Positions 1 through 10,778 are shown, counted from the stretch's first letter. The stretch is DNA of 64,000 nt from Brucella cytisi (GCA_012103075.1 JAAVLQ010000001.1:1054001-1118000), one strand, 5' to 3'. The notes: generated from the letters alone by a model not told the origin. Made by a program: numbers and translations.

Positions 1-1756
1 TGTGGTTCAGCACATAAAGCGCCGAAGCCGCTGGCGTGCGAACATTGATGTCAAAGCCCGAATGACGCAGCAGATAATCTTCGATGCCGCGAATGATATG
101 CAGCGCCATCGACGAATCCGAGCGGACATGGCCGGTGCCGCCGCAATGCTGGCACACCTGCATCGTGCTTTCCAGCACCGATGCGCGGATACGCTGGCGC
201 GACATTTCCAGTAGGCCGAAATGCGAGATGCGGCCAACCTGAATGCGGGCGCGGTCGTCCTTCAGGCAATCCTTCATCTTCTTTTCGACAGCGCGATTGT
301 TGCGCTTTTCTTCCATGTCGATGAAGTCGACGACGATCAGACCGGCAAGATCGCGCAGACGCAGCTGGCGCGCCACTTCCTCGGCTGCTTCCAGATTGGT
401 CTGGAGCGCGGTGTCTTCGATGGAATGTTCGCGCGTCGAGCGACCGGAGTTGACATCGATGGCAACCAGCGCCTCGGTCTGGTTGATGATCAGATAGCCG
501 CCCGATTTCAGCGTCACCTGCGGCAGCAGCATGCGGTCGAGCTGGGCTTCGACGCCGTTGCGTGTGAAAATCGGCACTTGTTCACGATAAGGCTGGACCA
601 CCTTGGCATGGCTCGGCATGAGCATGCGCATGAAGTCCTTGGCCTCGCGATAGCCGTTCTCGCCGGAAACGAGGATTTCCGTGATGTCCTTGTTATAAAG
701 GTCGCGGATCGAGCGCTTGATCAGGCTGCCTTCTTCATAGACGAGGGAAGGTGCCGTTGACTGCAAGGTCAGCGTGCGGACATTTTCCCAAAGGCGCATC
801 AGATATTCGTAGTCGCGCTTGACTTCCGCCTTGGTGCGATTGGCGCCAGCGGTACGCAGGATCACGCCCATGCCCTGCGGCACTTCGAGTTCCTTGACGA
901 TTTCCTTCAGGCGCTTGCGATCCTGCGGTTGGGTGATCTTGCGCGAAATACCGCCACCGCGCGCGGTGTTGGGCATCAGCACCGAATAACGACCGGCCAG
1001 CGACAGATAGGTCGTAAGAGCAGCGCCCTTGTTGCCGCGCTCTTCCTTGACCACCTGCACCAGAAGAATCTGGCGACGCTTGATCACTTCCTGAATGTTG
1101 TACTGGCGGCGATTGGTACGGGCAGGCGTCGGAAGCTCCTCAAGTGCATCTTCCGAACCAACAGATTCGACCATGTCCTCTTCGTGTTCGATGTCGTCCT
1201 CGTCGCCGTTATCGAGAGCTTCGGAGATCACATCGCTTTTCTGCGAAAGAGCCATGGTCGGTGTGCCGGGCACGTAATTCTCAAAAGCCGGGCCAACGGG
1301 CTCGGCTGCAGGCAATCCCTTGTCGGTTGCATTGGCCTGTGCGTCACCATTCTGACCGTCACGACGACCGCGACGACGGTTGCGGCGCGAACGATCGTTC
1401 CGGTCGCTGCGCTCGCTTCGTTCACTCTTGGCGCGCGGTTCGTCCTCATCGTCTTCGGCGCGTGCGGCCTTAGCTTCCGCTTCGAGCAACGCAAGACGAT
1501 CTGCTACCGGGATCTGGTAGTAGTCAGGGTGGATTTCCGAGAATGCGAGGAAGCCATGGCGATTGCCGCCATATTCCACGAACGCAGCTTGAAGCGAAGG
1601 TTCGACGCGGGTAACGCGTGCGAGGTAGATATTGCCTTTCAGCTGCTTCTTGTGTTCCGACTCAAAGTCGAATTCTTCAATCTTGTTGCCCCGAGTGACG
1701 ATAACCCGGGTCTCCTCCGGGTGGGAGGCATCTATAAGCATTTTGTTGGACATCAT
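1..1756 (-). CDS. rne: Ribonuclease E, N-terminal catalytic part (truncated by window edge)
   Basis: Essential endoribonuclease that cuts single-stranded AU-rich RNA and organises the RNA degradosome in mRNA decay and rRNA/tRNA processing. About 585 codons are open from the start to base 1 with no break; the C-terminal scaffold lies outside. The protein begins MSNKMLIDASHPEETRV. The S1 RNA-binding domain is interrupted by a charged Arg/Asp/Glu-rich insert (about residues 90-200), usual in alphaproteobacterial RNase E. Catalytic metal-site motifs VAIDVNSGRST and LIVVDFIDMEE and the zinc-link motif MQVCQHCGGTGHV are present, in that order. Two adjacent ATG codons (1756 and 1753) can start it. 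The long leader upstream may serve autoregulation, which is known for E. coli rne but not shown here. Confidence 0.97.
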   Translation of the reverse strand, partial: MMSNKMLIDASHPEETRVIVTRGNKIEEFDFESEHKKQLKGNIYLARVTRVEPSLQAAFVEYGGNRHGFLAFSEIHPDYYQIPVADRLALLEAEAKAARAEDDEDEPRAKSERSERSDRNDRSRRNRRRGRRDGQNGDAQANATDKGLPAAEPVGPAFENYVPGTPTMALSQKSDVISEALDNGDEDDIEHEEDMVESVGSEDALEELPTPARTNRRQYNIQEVIKRRQILLVQVVKEERGNKGAALTTYLSLAGRYSVLMPNTARGGGISRKITQPQDRKRLKEIVKELEVPQGMGVILRTAGANRTKAEVKRDYEYLMRLWENVRTLTLQSTAPSLVYEEGSLIKRSIRDLYNKDITEILVSGENGYREAKDFMRMLMPSHAKVVQPYREQVPIFTRNGVEAQLDRMLLPQVTLKSGGYLIINQTEALVAIDVNSGRSTREHSIEDTALQTNLEAAEEVARQLRLRDLAGLIVVDFIDMEEKRNNRAVEKKMKDCLKDDRARIQVGRISHFGLLEMSRQRIRASVLESTMQVCQHCGGTGHVRSDSSMALHIIRGIEDYLLRHSGFDINVRTPAASALYVLNH

Positions 1757-2474
1757 TGTCTTTCCTGCCGGCGCCAAGACGCAAAACGCGTGCGCCGGAC
1801 GAAACCCTGATGGCTGTCGTGCTCACTGCGTTGCATCTGCCGGATGGTTCTGGGTTCGTCGGAAAAAGCTGCTGCCTCCGCGCGCGACGGCCTCGTGGCG
1901 ATCACGGTCTTCAGGCTTGCAGTGGTCAGTCTTGCTTGACCCATAGCTGTTCCGAACGAAACGACCTCATATATGACCCGGAAAAGCCGGGCCGACCTCT
2001 GTGCTCTTTTCGAGCGTTGGCGACAGCGCGTAAAGATGCGCAGTCGGCCGATAGAAACGGAGGGCGGGGGCCACATCTCCGCTGAATTCTGTACTGGTTG
2101 TCGGGGGCGACGAATGAATATGCCGCTGTTTTCACTATCATTCCTTGCGGTTCATTTTGAGAACCGGCAAACGATTCTGATAGTTCACCCAAAACCTTTC
2201 ATAGCTTTTTATGGCGTCGTTTGAACGATGACAAGTGCGAATATTATTTGACATTCGCATCGCAATTTCGCCGAAAGCTGAGTATAGGCCCTGTTCAAGG
2301 TCGAAATACGGCTGGAAATCCTTCCTTAACTGTAGTTTTGTACGAGTGTTTTAATGGGTATTCGGGCGAGATGGTGCAGGGGCAAGCGTGCCGGTATCGC
2401 GATTATTGATACCAGTCATTCAATGATGTTCTTGATTGTGGCAGCCGATGCATTTTCGAAGCGCTGAAAACGCT
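1757..2474. other. Divergent intergenic region between rne and the amidase gene
   Basis: About 700 bases without a convincing gene. It must carry the rne promoter and leader (minus strand) and the amidase promoter (plus strand). A short inverted repeat CCCGG-AAAAG-CCGGG lies near 1978-1992. A TTGACA-like hexamer at 2249-2254 has no good -10 partner at the usual distance. I see no RNA gene here. Confidence 0.5.
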
Positions 2475-3712
2475 ATGACACGATTGGCGAGTTTGCGATG
2501 CCTTCTGGCGTTGTTCGCTCTCTTGTCGATTTTGCTGTTGCAGGCTGTATCTGTTTCCGCTGCCGATCGCGTGACGTCTCCATTATCAGCACTGACTTTC
2601 CGGATGGCCGGCGACGATCTGCGAACGCGCATTGTTGTCATGTTCGATCAGGAGCCAAAGCTGTCGACCCTGCTTCTGGATAATCCACATCGTCTGGTTG
2701 TCGACCTGCCTGAGACGCGGTTTGGTTTTGATGAAAAAGTCTCGAAGCCCGAGGACTGGTATCCCGTGTTCGTTACGGGCTGGTGGGGAAGGGGCGTTCA
2801 CGCCTCATCCTGACATTACGCGGTCCGTTCAAGGTCGAGGATCTCCGTGTTCTGAAAAATGACAGTGCATCGGGCTATCGCCTTGTGGCCGATATCGTTG
2901 CGACTTCGGATCGCGAGTTTGCAGATCAGCTTAAGGGGCTCGAGGAAATAACAAGTTCCACGGATCGCAGTGAAAAGCCTGTTCAAGCCGCATCCCAGAG
3001 TACGCCCGCCACGCGTCCGTTTACCGTTATGATTGATCCCGGTCACGGCGGTATCGATAGCGGTGCGGAAAGCCTGAGCGGCATCAAGGAAAAAGACCTG
3101 ACCCTCGCTTTCGGACAGGAGCTCAGAGATCGTCTGGCGCAGGACAAGAAAATAAAAGTTCTCATGACGCGTGATGACGACACCTTCTTGCGACTTTCAG
3201 AACGCGTGCGAATTGCGCGCCAGCACGAAGCGGATTTGTTCATTTCCATCCATGCCGATACGATCAATCAGCATGATATTCGCGGTGCGACGGTCTACAC
3301 AATTTCCGACAAGGCATCGGACTCCGTTGCGCGCGCCATGGCTGAGCGTGAGAACAAGTCCGACACCCTTGCAGGTGCGGCACCTGAGGAGCAGCCTGAG
3401 GTCACCGACATTCTTCTCGATCTGACGAGACGCGAAACGCATACATTCTCGCTGAGTTTTGCCGAGAAGGTGATTCATTCGCTGCAAGGACAAGTGAATC
3501 TCATCAATAATCCGCATCGCTTTGCCGGTTTTCAGGTGCTGCGTGCGCCGGATGTACCGTCCGTCTTGATCGAAATCGGATATTTGTCCAATGCCGAGGA
3601 CGAAAAACTGATCAGCAATCCTGAATGGCGCAAGAAGCTTGCAGACCGGCTGGCGATTGCGATCAGGGCTTTTGAAGCCTTGAAGCATCCCGCAAGCGTG
3701 AGCAAAAGGTAG
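2475..3712 (+). CDS. amiC: N-acetylmuramoyl-L-alanine amidase with AMIN domain (one frame break)
   Basis: Periplasmic zinc amidase that cleaves the amide bond between MurNAc and the stem peptide, needed for daughter-cell separation. The ATG at 2475 gives a typical signal peptide (LLALFALLSILLLQAVSVSA) followed by the AMIN targeting domain (about residues 38-90). The Amidase_3 domain follows with zinc ligands in MIDPGHGG, the Glu of the SGIKEKDLTL stretch, SIHADT and the catalytic Glu of LIEIGYLSN. The frame breaks around 2775-2785 in a G-rich stretch: one base is missing and the protein resumes as MGKGRSRLILTLRG. An AAGTGG...CCACTT hairpin follows the stop at 3723-3741. PBP1A lies 265 bases downstream, so this is a peptidoglycan gene pair. 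Confidence 0.9.
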
Positions 3713-3977
3713 GGACCTGAAAAGTGGAGATATCCCACTTGGAGTTACATGCACTTCAGCTTATAAGATGCATGCTTGCAACAGTTTTGTGGATTTTCGT
3801 CATGCGGACGAAAGTGACCGCGATAAATTGGTAAAAACACGTAAACCATCTTGCCTTTGACTCATTTGCTGGTCACTAAGCCAGTAGTTGCCATACGGCA
3901 TAATTGGGTTAAAGGGTTGGCTGTTCGTGCTTTGACCCTTATCATGTGAATAATCTGAAGGCAGGATTCCCGCATTT

Positions 3978-6437
3978 ATGGTAAGGCTTATCGGATATTT
4001 CTTCGGGATCGGAACGGTGCTTATGCTCCTCGTGGCAGGTGGCGCCGCCCTTTACGTCGGAAGTCTCACGAAGGATTTGCCAGATTACGAGGTGCTCGCA
4101 AAATACGAGCCGCCCGTCATGACGCGTGTTCACGCCTCAGATGGTAGTCTGATGTCGGAATTCGCGCGCGAGCGCCGTCTTTATGTTCCCATTCAGGCTG
4201 TGCCGAACCGCGTGAAAGCCGCTTTTGTTTCGGCTGAAGACAAGACCTTCTACGAACATCATGGTCTCGATTTTGCGGGTCTCGCCCGTGCCATGATAAC
4301 GAACGTCAAGAATATGGGCTCTGGTCGCCGTCCGGTTGGCGCATCCACGATCACGCAGCAGGTTGCGAAGAACTTTCTTCTGACGTCCAAGCAGACCTAT
4401 GATCGCAAGATCAAGGAAGCCATTCTGGCGATGCGCATTGAGCAGGCATACTCGAAGGACCGCATTCTCGAGCTCTATCTCAACGAAATCTTCTTCGGTC
4501 TTGGTTCCTACGGTATTGCCAGCGCGGCTTTGACCTATTTCGACAAATCGGTCGGTGAACTTTCCATCGCAGAGAGCGCTTATCTCGCAGCCCTGCCGAA
4601 AGGTCCGAACAACTACCATCCTTTCCGCCAGCCTGAGCGTGCTATCGAACGCCGCAACTGGGTGATCGACCGGATGAGCGAAAACGGCTACATCACCGTC
4701 GAAGAAGCGACGGAAGCCAAGAAGCAGCCACTCGGTGTGAAGGAACGTTCAGACGCCCATTATGTGTTTGCGTCGGAGTATTTCACCGAGGAAGTGCGCC
4801 GCCAGATCATCCAGAAATACGGTGTCGATGCGCTTTACGAAGGCGGTCTTTCTGTTCGCACCACGCTGAACCCGACCTTGCAAGTCGAGGCTCGCAAGTC
4901 CTTGCAGGCGGCATTGCTTCGTTATGATGAAGCGCGCGGCTGGCGCGGCCCCATGAAGAATGTCGAGCTCGGCAATGACTGGGGCACGGCATTCGGTGAC
5001 ATGCAGTCCTACGCGGACGTGCCGGAATGGCAGCTTGCGATCGTGCTCAATGTTTCTGCCGCTGGCGCAGATATCGGTCTGCAGCCGCCGCTTGAGGCAT
5101 CAGGCTCGCGCAGCAAGGAGCGCAAGCGCGCATTCATCGCTGCTGACGATATGAAGTGGGCCATGCGTGTCGTGAATATCGGTGGCAAGCGCACCAGCGC
5201 CAAGTCGCCGGAAGGCGTTCTGAAGACGGGAGACATTGTCTATGTCTCCAAGGAAGGTGATTCCGTTTTTCGTCTCCAGCAGCCGCCGAAACTTGAAGGT
5301 GCGCTCGTTGCCATGGACCCGCATACCGGCCGTGTTCTGGCCATGGTTGGCGGTTTCTCCTATGCGGAATCGGAATTCAACCGCGCAACACAGGCCTATC
5401 GTCAGCCCGGTTCTTCGTTCAAGCCGTTTGTTTATGCTGCGGCTCTCGACAATGGCTATACGCCTGCTTCCGTTGTTCTGGACGGTCCGCTGGAAGTCAA
5501 TCAGGGTGGTACGCTCGGCGTCTGGGCGCCGAAGAATTATTCCGGCAAGTTCTCCGGTCCTTCTACGCTGCGCTATGGTATCGAACAGTCGCGTAACGTC
5601 ATGACTGTGCGTCTTGCACAGGACATGGGCATGAAACTTGTAGCCGAATATGCCGAACGCTTCGGTATCTACGACAAGATGCTGCCGGTTCTTTCGATGG
5701 CGCTTGGTGCCGGCGAAACGACGGTTCTGCGCATGGTGACCGCATATTCCATCATGGCGAATGGCGGCCAGAGCATAACACCGTCGATGATCGACCGCAT
5801 TCAGGATCGCTACGGCAAGACGGTCTTCAAGCACGATGCCCGCCAGTGCGAGGGCTGCAATGCACAGGATTGGGCAAATCAGGATGAGCCGACGCTGATC
5901 GACAATCGCGATCAGGTACTTGATCCGATGACCGCCTATCAGATCACCTCGATGATGGAAGGCGTCGTTCAGCGCGGTACAGCGCAGATCTTGAAGAGCC
6001 TCGACCGTCCGATGGCTGGCAAGACCGGTACGACAAACGACGAAAAGGATGCCCGGTTCGTCGGCTTCACGCCCGATCTCGTAGTCGGCGTCTTCATGGG
6101 TTACGATACGCCGACGCCGCTCGGTCGCGGCAATACCGGTGGTGGTCTGGCAGCGCCTGTGTTCAAGTCGTTCATGGAACAGGCTCTGGTCGGGACGCCG
6201 AAAGTCGACTTCCGCGTGCCGGAAGGCATGACGGTCATCGCTATCAACCGCAAAACCGGCATGCGCGCCAATCAGGGCGATCCGAATGTAATCATGGAAG
6301 CGTTCAAACCGGGGACGGGTCCATCGGATAGCTATTCGGTTATCGGCATGGATTCCTTCCGCGAAGGTTCTCCGGTTGCACCACAGTCGCCGCAGGCAAC
6401 ACGTGCGATCAACTCGGGATCTGGCGGACTTTACTGA
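3978..6437 (+). CDS. mrcA: Penicillin-binding protein 1A (bifunctional transglycosylase/transpeptidase)
   Basis: Class A PBP that polymerises lipid II into glycan strands and crosslinks the stem peptides on the outer face of the inner membrane. It is 819 aa and unbroken. An N-terminal membrane anchor (residues 1-28) is followed by the GT51 domain with catalytic Glu87 in AEDKTFYEHHG and the STITQQVAKNFLL motif. The transpeptidase domain has SSFK (Ser479, Lys482), SRN near 538 and KTGTT near 681. An OB-like insert lies between the two domains, as is usual for PBP1A. It is followed by prfB after a strong hairpin. Confidence 0.97.
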   Translation: MVRLIGYFFGIGTVLMLLVAGGAALYVGSLTKDLPDYEVLAKYEPPVMTRVHASDGSLMSEFARERRLYVPIQAVPNRVKAAFVSAEDKTFYEHHGLDFAGLARAMITNVKNMGSGRRPVGASTITQQVAKNFLLTSKQTYDRKIKEAILAMRIEQAYSKDRILELYLNEIFFGLGSYGIASAALTYFDKSVGELSIAESAYLAALPKGPNNYHPFRQPERAIERRNWVIDRMSENGYITVEEATEAKKQPLGVKERSDAHYVFASEYFTEEVRRQIIQKYGVDALYEGGLSVRTTLNPTLQVEARKSLQAALLRYDEARGWRGPMKNVELGNDWGTAFGDMQSYADVPEWQLAIVLNVSAAGADIGLQPPLEASGSRSKERKRAFIAADDMKWAMRVVNIGGKRTSAKSPEGVLKTGDIVYVSKEGDSVFRLQQPPKLEGALVAMDPHTGRVLAMVGGFSYAESEFNRATQAYRQPGSSFKPFVYAAALDNGYTPASVVLDGPLEVNQGGTLGVWAPKNYSGKFSGPSTLRYGIEQSRNVMTVRLAQDMGMKLVAEYAERFGIYDKMLPVLSMALGAGETTVLRMVTAYSIMANGGQSITPSMIDRIQDRYGKTVFKHDARQCEGCNAQDWANQDEPTLIDNRDQVLDPMTAYQITSMMEGVVQRGTAQILKSLDRPMAGKTGTTNDEKDARFVGFTPDLVVGVFMGYDTPTPLGRGNTGGGLAAPVFKSFMEQALVGTPKVDFRVPEGMTVIAINRKTGMRANQGDPNVIMEAFKPGTGPSDSYSVIGMDSFREGSPVAPQSPQATRAINSGSGGLY

Positions 6438-6467
6438 CCGGGAAAGCAGGGCTTTGCCCTTTACACC

Positions 6468-6497
6468 GCGCCGCGTGCTGACTATGGTCCGCGGCGC
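6468..6497 (+). terminator. Hairpin after mrcA
   Basis: Inverted repeat GCGCCGCG (6468-6475) and CGCGGCGC (6490-6497) shortly after the mrcA stop. There is no clear T tract, so a terminator role is inferred from position and stem strength. Confidence 0.45.
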
Positions 6498-6591
6498 TTG
6501 GGCTATTCGTCCATGCCCGAAAGTCTGGGCCTCGTAACGACCGGTTCAGCTTCTCAATTAAATAGAATGATAATGAAGGAACGATTTGCCC

Positions 6592-7721
6592 ATGCGCGCG
6601 GAAATCGAGACGCTGGTTGACGAAATCCAGCAGGCCATAAGCCTGCTGAGGAGGCATCTTTGACTGGGATCAGGCGATAAAACGTCTCGGCTATCTCAAT
6701 CAGAGAGCCGAAGATCCCACGCTTTGGAATGATGCTCAGGAAGCCCAAAAGCTGATGCGCGAGCGCCAGCAGCTGGAAGATAGCATCAATGGCATCAACC
6801 ACCTGACACAGACGCTGAACGACAGCATCGAACTTATCGCCATGGGCGAAGAAGAGGACGACAAGTCGATCATTCAGGATGCGGAAAACACCATCCGCGA
6901 ACTGAAGCAAGAGATCGACCGTCGCCAGATCGATATGCTGTTGTCGGGCGAAGCTGACGCGAACGACACCTATGTCGAAGTGCATGCCGGTGCTGGTGGT
7001 ACGGAAAGCCGAGGACTGGGCGTCGATGCTCCTGCGCATGTATACGCGCTGGGCCGAGCGTAACGGCCGCAAGGTCGAAGTGATGGAAGTGCATGAAGGC
7101 GAAGAAGCGGGCATCAAGTCCGCGACCATTCTCATCAAGGGGCACAATTCATACGGCATGATGAAGACCGAATCGGGCGTCCATCGCCCGGTGCGAATTT
7201 CGCCCTATGATTCCAACGCCCGCCGTCATACGTCCTTTGCCAGCATCTGGGTTTATCCTGTCATCGATGACAATATCGATGTGCAGGTTACGGAGGCGGA
7301 TGTTCGCATCGATACCTACCGCGCTTCGGGCGCGGGCGGCCAGCACGTCAACACCACCGATTCGGCAGTGCGTATCACGCATATTGCGACCGGAATCGTG
7401 GTGCAGTGTCAGGCGGAGCGCTCACAGCACAAGAACCGCGAAAAGGCATGGTCGATGCTGCGCGCTCGCCTCTATGAAGAGGAACTGAAAAAGCGCGAAG
7501 CTGCGACGGATGCGGCGAATGCCACCAAGACCGAAATCGGTTGGGGACACCAGATTCGCTCCTACGTCCTGCAGCCTTATCAGCTCGTCAAGGATCTGCG
7601 TACCGGCGTTGAAAGCACCAACCCGCAGGAAGTGCTGGATGGCTCCGTTACGCCGTTCATGGAAGCCGCACTAGCCCACCGTATTCAGGGTGGTAGCGAA
7701 ATGATCGACGATATCGACTGA
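6592..7721 (+). CDS. prfB: Peptide chain release factor 2, with programmed +1 frameshift
   Basis: Recognises UGA and UAA stop codons and triggers release of the finished peptide on the ribosome. The ATG at 6592 opens 23 codons ending in CTT-TGA. Reading resumes in the +1 frame as [19 protein letters not shown]. The catalytic motif [19 protein letters not shown] is intact. The position of the stop-recognition tripeptide SPF reads SPY, as in other alphaproteobacteria to my recollection. A second break, not the programmed one, is an extra G at about 7011: the expected GTESQDWASM reads as GTESRGLG. That looks like a sequence error because the gene is essential. A strong bidirectional terminator follows. 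Confidence 0.95.
6649..6664 (+). promoter_or_regulatory. prfB autoregulatory frameshift site
   Basis: AGGAGG (6649-6654), CAT, CTT, TGA, C. This is the same arrangement and spacing as the E. coli RF2 site (SD-like element three bases before CTT, then a poor-context UGA-C). Low RF2 lets the ribosome slip from CTT to TTT and make more RF2; high RF2 terminates early. The function is taken from established RF2 biology. Confidence 0.93.
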
Positions 7722-7751
7722 TCATTCGCAAACATGCGTGCAGAAAGCGAA

Positions 7752-7774
7752 ACCCGGCCTTTGGCCGGGTTTTC
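7752..7774 (+). terminator. Terminator after prfB, probably shared with the M23 gene
   Basis: ACCCGGCC-TTT-GGCCGGGT followed by TTTCT. The opposite strand has a shorter A/T flank. It lies between the convergent prfB and M23 peptidase genes. Confidence 0.85.
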
Positions 7775-7787
7775 TCGTTTCAGAGGT

Positions 7788-9137
7788 TCAGAGCAATGGT
7801 TCTATCTGTTTGCCTGCCTTAAGGAAATTGACCGGATTGATCGCCCGGCCGTTTTCGCGGACTTCATAGTGCAGATGACTGCCGGTGGAGCGTCCGGAAC
7901 TTCCTGCCTCGCCGACAACCGCTCCGGCGGCAACCTGTTGACCGTCGCGTACCAGAACGCGGCTCAGATGGGCAAAACGGGTCGAGAATCCATTACCATG
8001 ATCGATTTCGACCATGTTGCCATAACCGCCAAAGCGACCTGCCTTTACAACCTTGCCCGCTGCGGTGGACTTCACCGTCTGACCGTATGCTGCGCGAAAG
8101 TCGATACCGGAATGGAACGCAGCCGTACCTAGAAATGGATCGCGGCGCACGCCGAACAGGCTGGTAACGGGCTTACCCGGAGCCGGATTGGCGGGGGCAG
8201 GGCGCTTACGCGTTTGCGTACCTGATCAAGCCGATCAAGCGCGCTGTCGAGATTGCGCAATTGCATGTCGAAATCATTGACCACTATACCGGGCGATGAA
8301 ACCGGGATAAGCGGCCCGCCCATTGCAACAGCCACATTGGCAGGCGTTTCGATACGTAGCCCGGCGGCGTTCAAAGTATCGAGGATGCTGTCGGCCTTTT
8401 CATAGGCGGCGTCAGCCAGAACACGCACCGTGCCATTCTGCTCGCTTTCGATGCGATGAAGGTTCTGGGTGATCGTGGCCAATATCTTGTCGGAAGTCTC
8501 AAGTGTCGATTGCCCGAAAGCCCGCCAGAAAGACGCAGTCCTATGGAGTCGGCATCGGCGCGGCGATCAGGTTTTCCTGCAGGTGCCTTTCCCGGAACGG
8601 GACCGGTGATGATCGGGTCGATACCGGAGACTCACGTCCTGCCAGCGCTTCATCGGGGATAAGCTGGCTATGCTGCTCCTGATCAGGCACGCCTTCCGCC
8701 GGCATTTCCGGCATTGGCTGCAATTGCGAAGCTCGTTCCAGCAGAGGTGCGAGTTTTCCGTCGCGCGCATTCAGCGTTTGCTGGCGCTGCATCAGTTCGG
8801 CGACCTTGTTCTCCATCACCTGCTGATCGAGCATTTGACGGCTAGTGATGCGATCAACCTCGGTGCGAAGGGCTGAAATGCGGTCCTCATAGAGCTGCTG
8901 GTTGCGGGCATGGCGCGCAATACCGGCGCTCATCAGGTCGTCGCGAAGCACCAGATAGGCAGTTGCTCCCAAATATCCGGCCGAAAGCGCCAGAAAAGCA
9001 GCACCTCCAAGAGCGGCCATCCATGGACGAAATGTGAAATGGCTGATCTTTTCGCCGCGCGCAATAATCAGGACAGGCGGTTCCTTGCACTCTCCGAACA
9101 CCTTTTTCGTCGATGTTTTTGCCTGCTTCCCAGTCAT
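7788..9137 (-). CDS. M23 (LytM-type) metallopeptidase, membrane anchored (two frame breaks)
   Basis: Periplasmic peptidoglycan endopeptidase or amidase activator. About 450 aa when repaired. The N-terminus has a cytoplasmic stretch and one membrane helix (AALGGAAFLALSAGYLGATA), then a coiled-coil-like region (about residues 85-130) and a linker. The C-terminal M23 domain has the ligands HSGIDF and SHLHYEV. Frame breaks lie near 8540 (after PMPTP, resuming as RTASFWRAFGQSTLETSDK) and near 8210 (resuming as RPAPANPAPGKPVTSLFG). The ligands are all kept, so an active enzyme is expected in the real genome. Either NlpD/EnvC-like activator or direct hydrolase is possible. Confidence 0.85.
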
Positions 9138-9266
9138 GCCAGCCGCATGCCCCTTCTCGATTCCCTTGTTTGATTACAACTTATTAGGGTTAACAGACCT
9201 TTACATTCGAGGCTTGCGCGGGCCATGCGAGCAGTTTTGTTTTTACTGAAGAGTTTAAGGAAACGA

Positions 9267-10095
9267 CTAGATGGATACCGGTGATAAAGAGCGGTAGAAA
9301 GACGGCGTCAGCCCAGCTTCGGCACGCGCCAGTTCATTGAACGGTGGTTTGAGATCGCCACGGAAATTGGCGCGAACCAGTTCGCGAAATCGCGCTGCCG
9401 GATCGATTTTGTTTCGGGCGCAGAAGAAACGAAACCATTTAGCGCCAACAGCGACATGGGTTTTCTCGTCATTGTAGATGACGTCGAGAATTGCTGCAGT
9501 CTCGTGGTCGCCGGTTTCGATCATCTTCTCAAGTAGAGACGGTGTGACATCGAGCCCGCGCGCCTCGAGTATGAGCGGCACGACAGCGAGACGGGCCTCC
9601 AGATCGTTGCGGGTCTGGTGAGCAGACTGCCAAAGCCCATCGTGGGCAGGCATATCGCCATAGTCTGCGCCAAGTGATTTGAGACGATCACGCAGCAGCG
9701 TGAAATGCCGAGCTTCGTCGTCGGCGACTTTCATCCAGCCATCGAAGAAACTGCGCGGTATTGGTTTGGCCGCAAAACGGGCAACGATGTCGAGCGCAAG
9801 ATCGATGGCGTTCAGTTCGATATGGGCGAGCGCGTGCATCAGCGCAATGCGCCCGTGTTCCGTGTTGAGCGACCGCTTCTTCAACATGCGGGGAGGCACG
9901 AGTTCCGGCTTTTCAGGGCGTCCGGGACGCTCAGGCAAAGGCGGATCGAGGGGGGCTGCGAACCGACAGCGTGCGACCGAACCAGCGAGCAGCGGTATCT
10001 CGCGTCAGCCTGACCTTTTCGTCGAGATCGTTGGCGGATATGGCGCGGATGGCATTACCGCGCAGTGTCTGTTCGTATGATGGCTTGCGTATCAT
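9267..10095 (-). CDS. DUF455 ferritin-like family protein (one frame break)
   Basis: Conserved protein of unknown role from a ferritin-like helical family. The true start is ATG at 10095 (MIRKPSYEQTLRGNAIRA), three bases after the bcp stop, so the two genes form an operon. A run of six G at 9950-9955 has one base too many and shifts the frame after LSVRS; the body resumes as DPPLPERPGRPEKPEL. Helices carry Glu/His residues typical of the family (AHIELNAIDLALD, ADDEARHFTLL, YNDEKTHVAVG), which suggests a di-iron type fold. Substrate unknown. Confidence 0.85.
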
Positions 10096-10098
10096 CGC

Positions 10099-10563
10099 TC
10101 AAAGCGCGCGTGCGGCGTCCAGAACCGCCTCGGCATGGCCGTCGACTTTGACTTTGTTCCAGACTTGAGCGATGCGTCCTTCTGCATCGATCAGGAATGT
10201 CGTGCGTTCCACGCCCATATATTTGCGGCCATACATGCTTTTTTCGACCCACACGCCATAGGCTTCGAGCGCTACACGATTCTCATCAGCAGCAAGGTCG
10301 ACGGTCAGATCGTGCTTCTTGCGAAATTTTGCATGTTTCGTCGCGCTATCGGGAGAAAGACCGATGACGCTAACGCCGATCTTGTCGAACTCCGGCTTCA
10401 GCAGCGAGAAAGCAATCGCTTCCTTGGTGCAGCCGGACGTGTCGTCTTTCGGATAGAAGTAGATGACAGCCGGCTTGCCTTTGAGAGACGACAGGGAGAT
10501 TTCGCCATTATCCGAAGGCAGAGTGAAATCGGGTGCCGGATCGCCAACTTGGGGATGAGCCAT
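10099..10563 (-). CDS. bcp: Thioredoxin-dependent peroxiredoxin (BCP/PrxQ family)
   Basis: Reduces hydrogen peroxide and organic peroxides in the cytoplasm using thiols. 154 aa from ATG 10563 (MAHPQVGDPAPDFTLP); an upstream in-frame start would add 13 residues without typical sequence. The peroxidatic Cys45 sits in DDTSGCTKEA. The resolving Cys found five residues later in E. coli BCP is absent here, so this is a 1-Cys-like member. It lies directly upstream of the DUF455 gene. Confidence 0.95.
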   Translation of the reverse strand: MAHPQVGDPAPDFTLPSDNGEISLSSLKGKPAVIYFYPKDDTSGCTKEAIAFSLLKPEFDKIGVSVIGLSPDSATKHAKFRKKHDLTVDLAADENRVALEAYGVWVEKSMYGRKYMGVERTTFLIDAEGRIAQVWNKVKVDGHAEAVLDAARAL

Positions 10564-10778
10564 ATCTGCGCCTTTCTTTTTATGGATTAGGATGGAAACC
10601 ACCTGTTACAGTCTGAGCTATCGCATTCAGGCAGGGCTTGTGCAACCATTGATACTGGCGTCATCGCGATGTCAGTTGAAAGGCGCAAGGCTGCCTATGT
10701 ATGTATGCGACGTGGACAGGAAGCAATTATAAAACAGATAATTACGATCACTTAATGAAGTAAACTCTGAAGGATCGT

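Noticed and set aside
929..1810. 293-codon open frame on the plus strand opposite rne
   Set aside because: It is the antisense of the RNase E coding sequence, whose domains and motifs are clear; the plus-strand translation has no recognisable domain and no RBS.
3197..3754. Minus-strand frame of 185 codons within the amidase gene
   Set aside because: Antisense of the Amidase_3 domain; no family features.
5100..5834. Minus-strand frame of 244 codons within mrcA
   Set aside because: Antisense of the transpeptidase domain; mrcA itself is complete.
7000..7020. Second frame change in prfB taken as another programmed shift
   Set aside because: No slippery site, SD element or stop at the point; removing one G restores the conserved GTESQDWASM.
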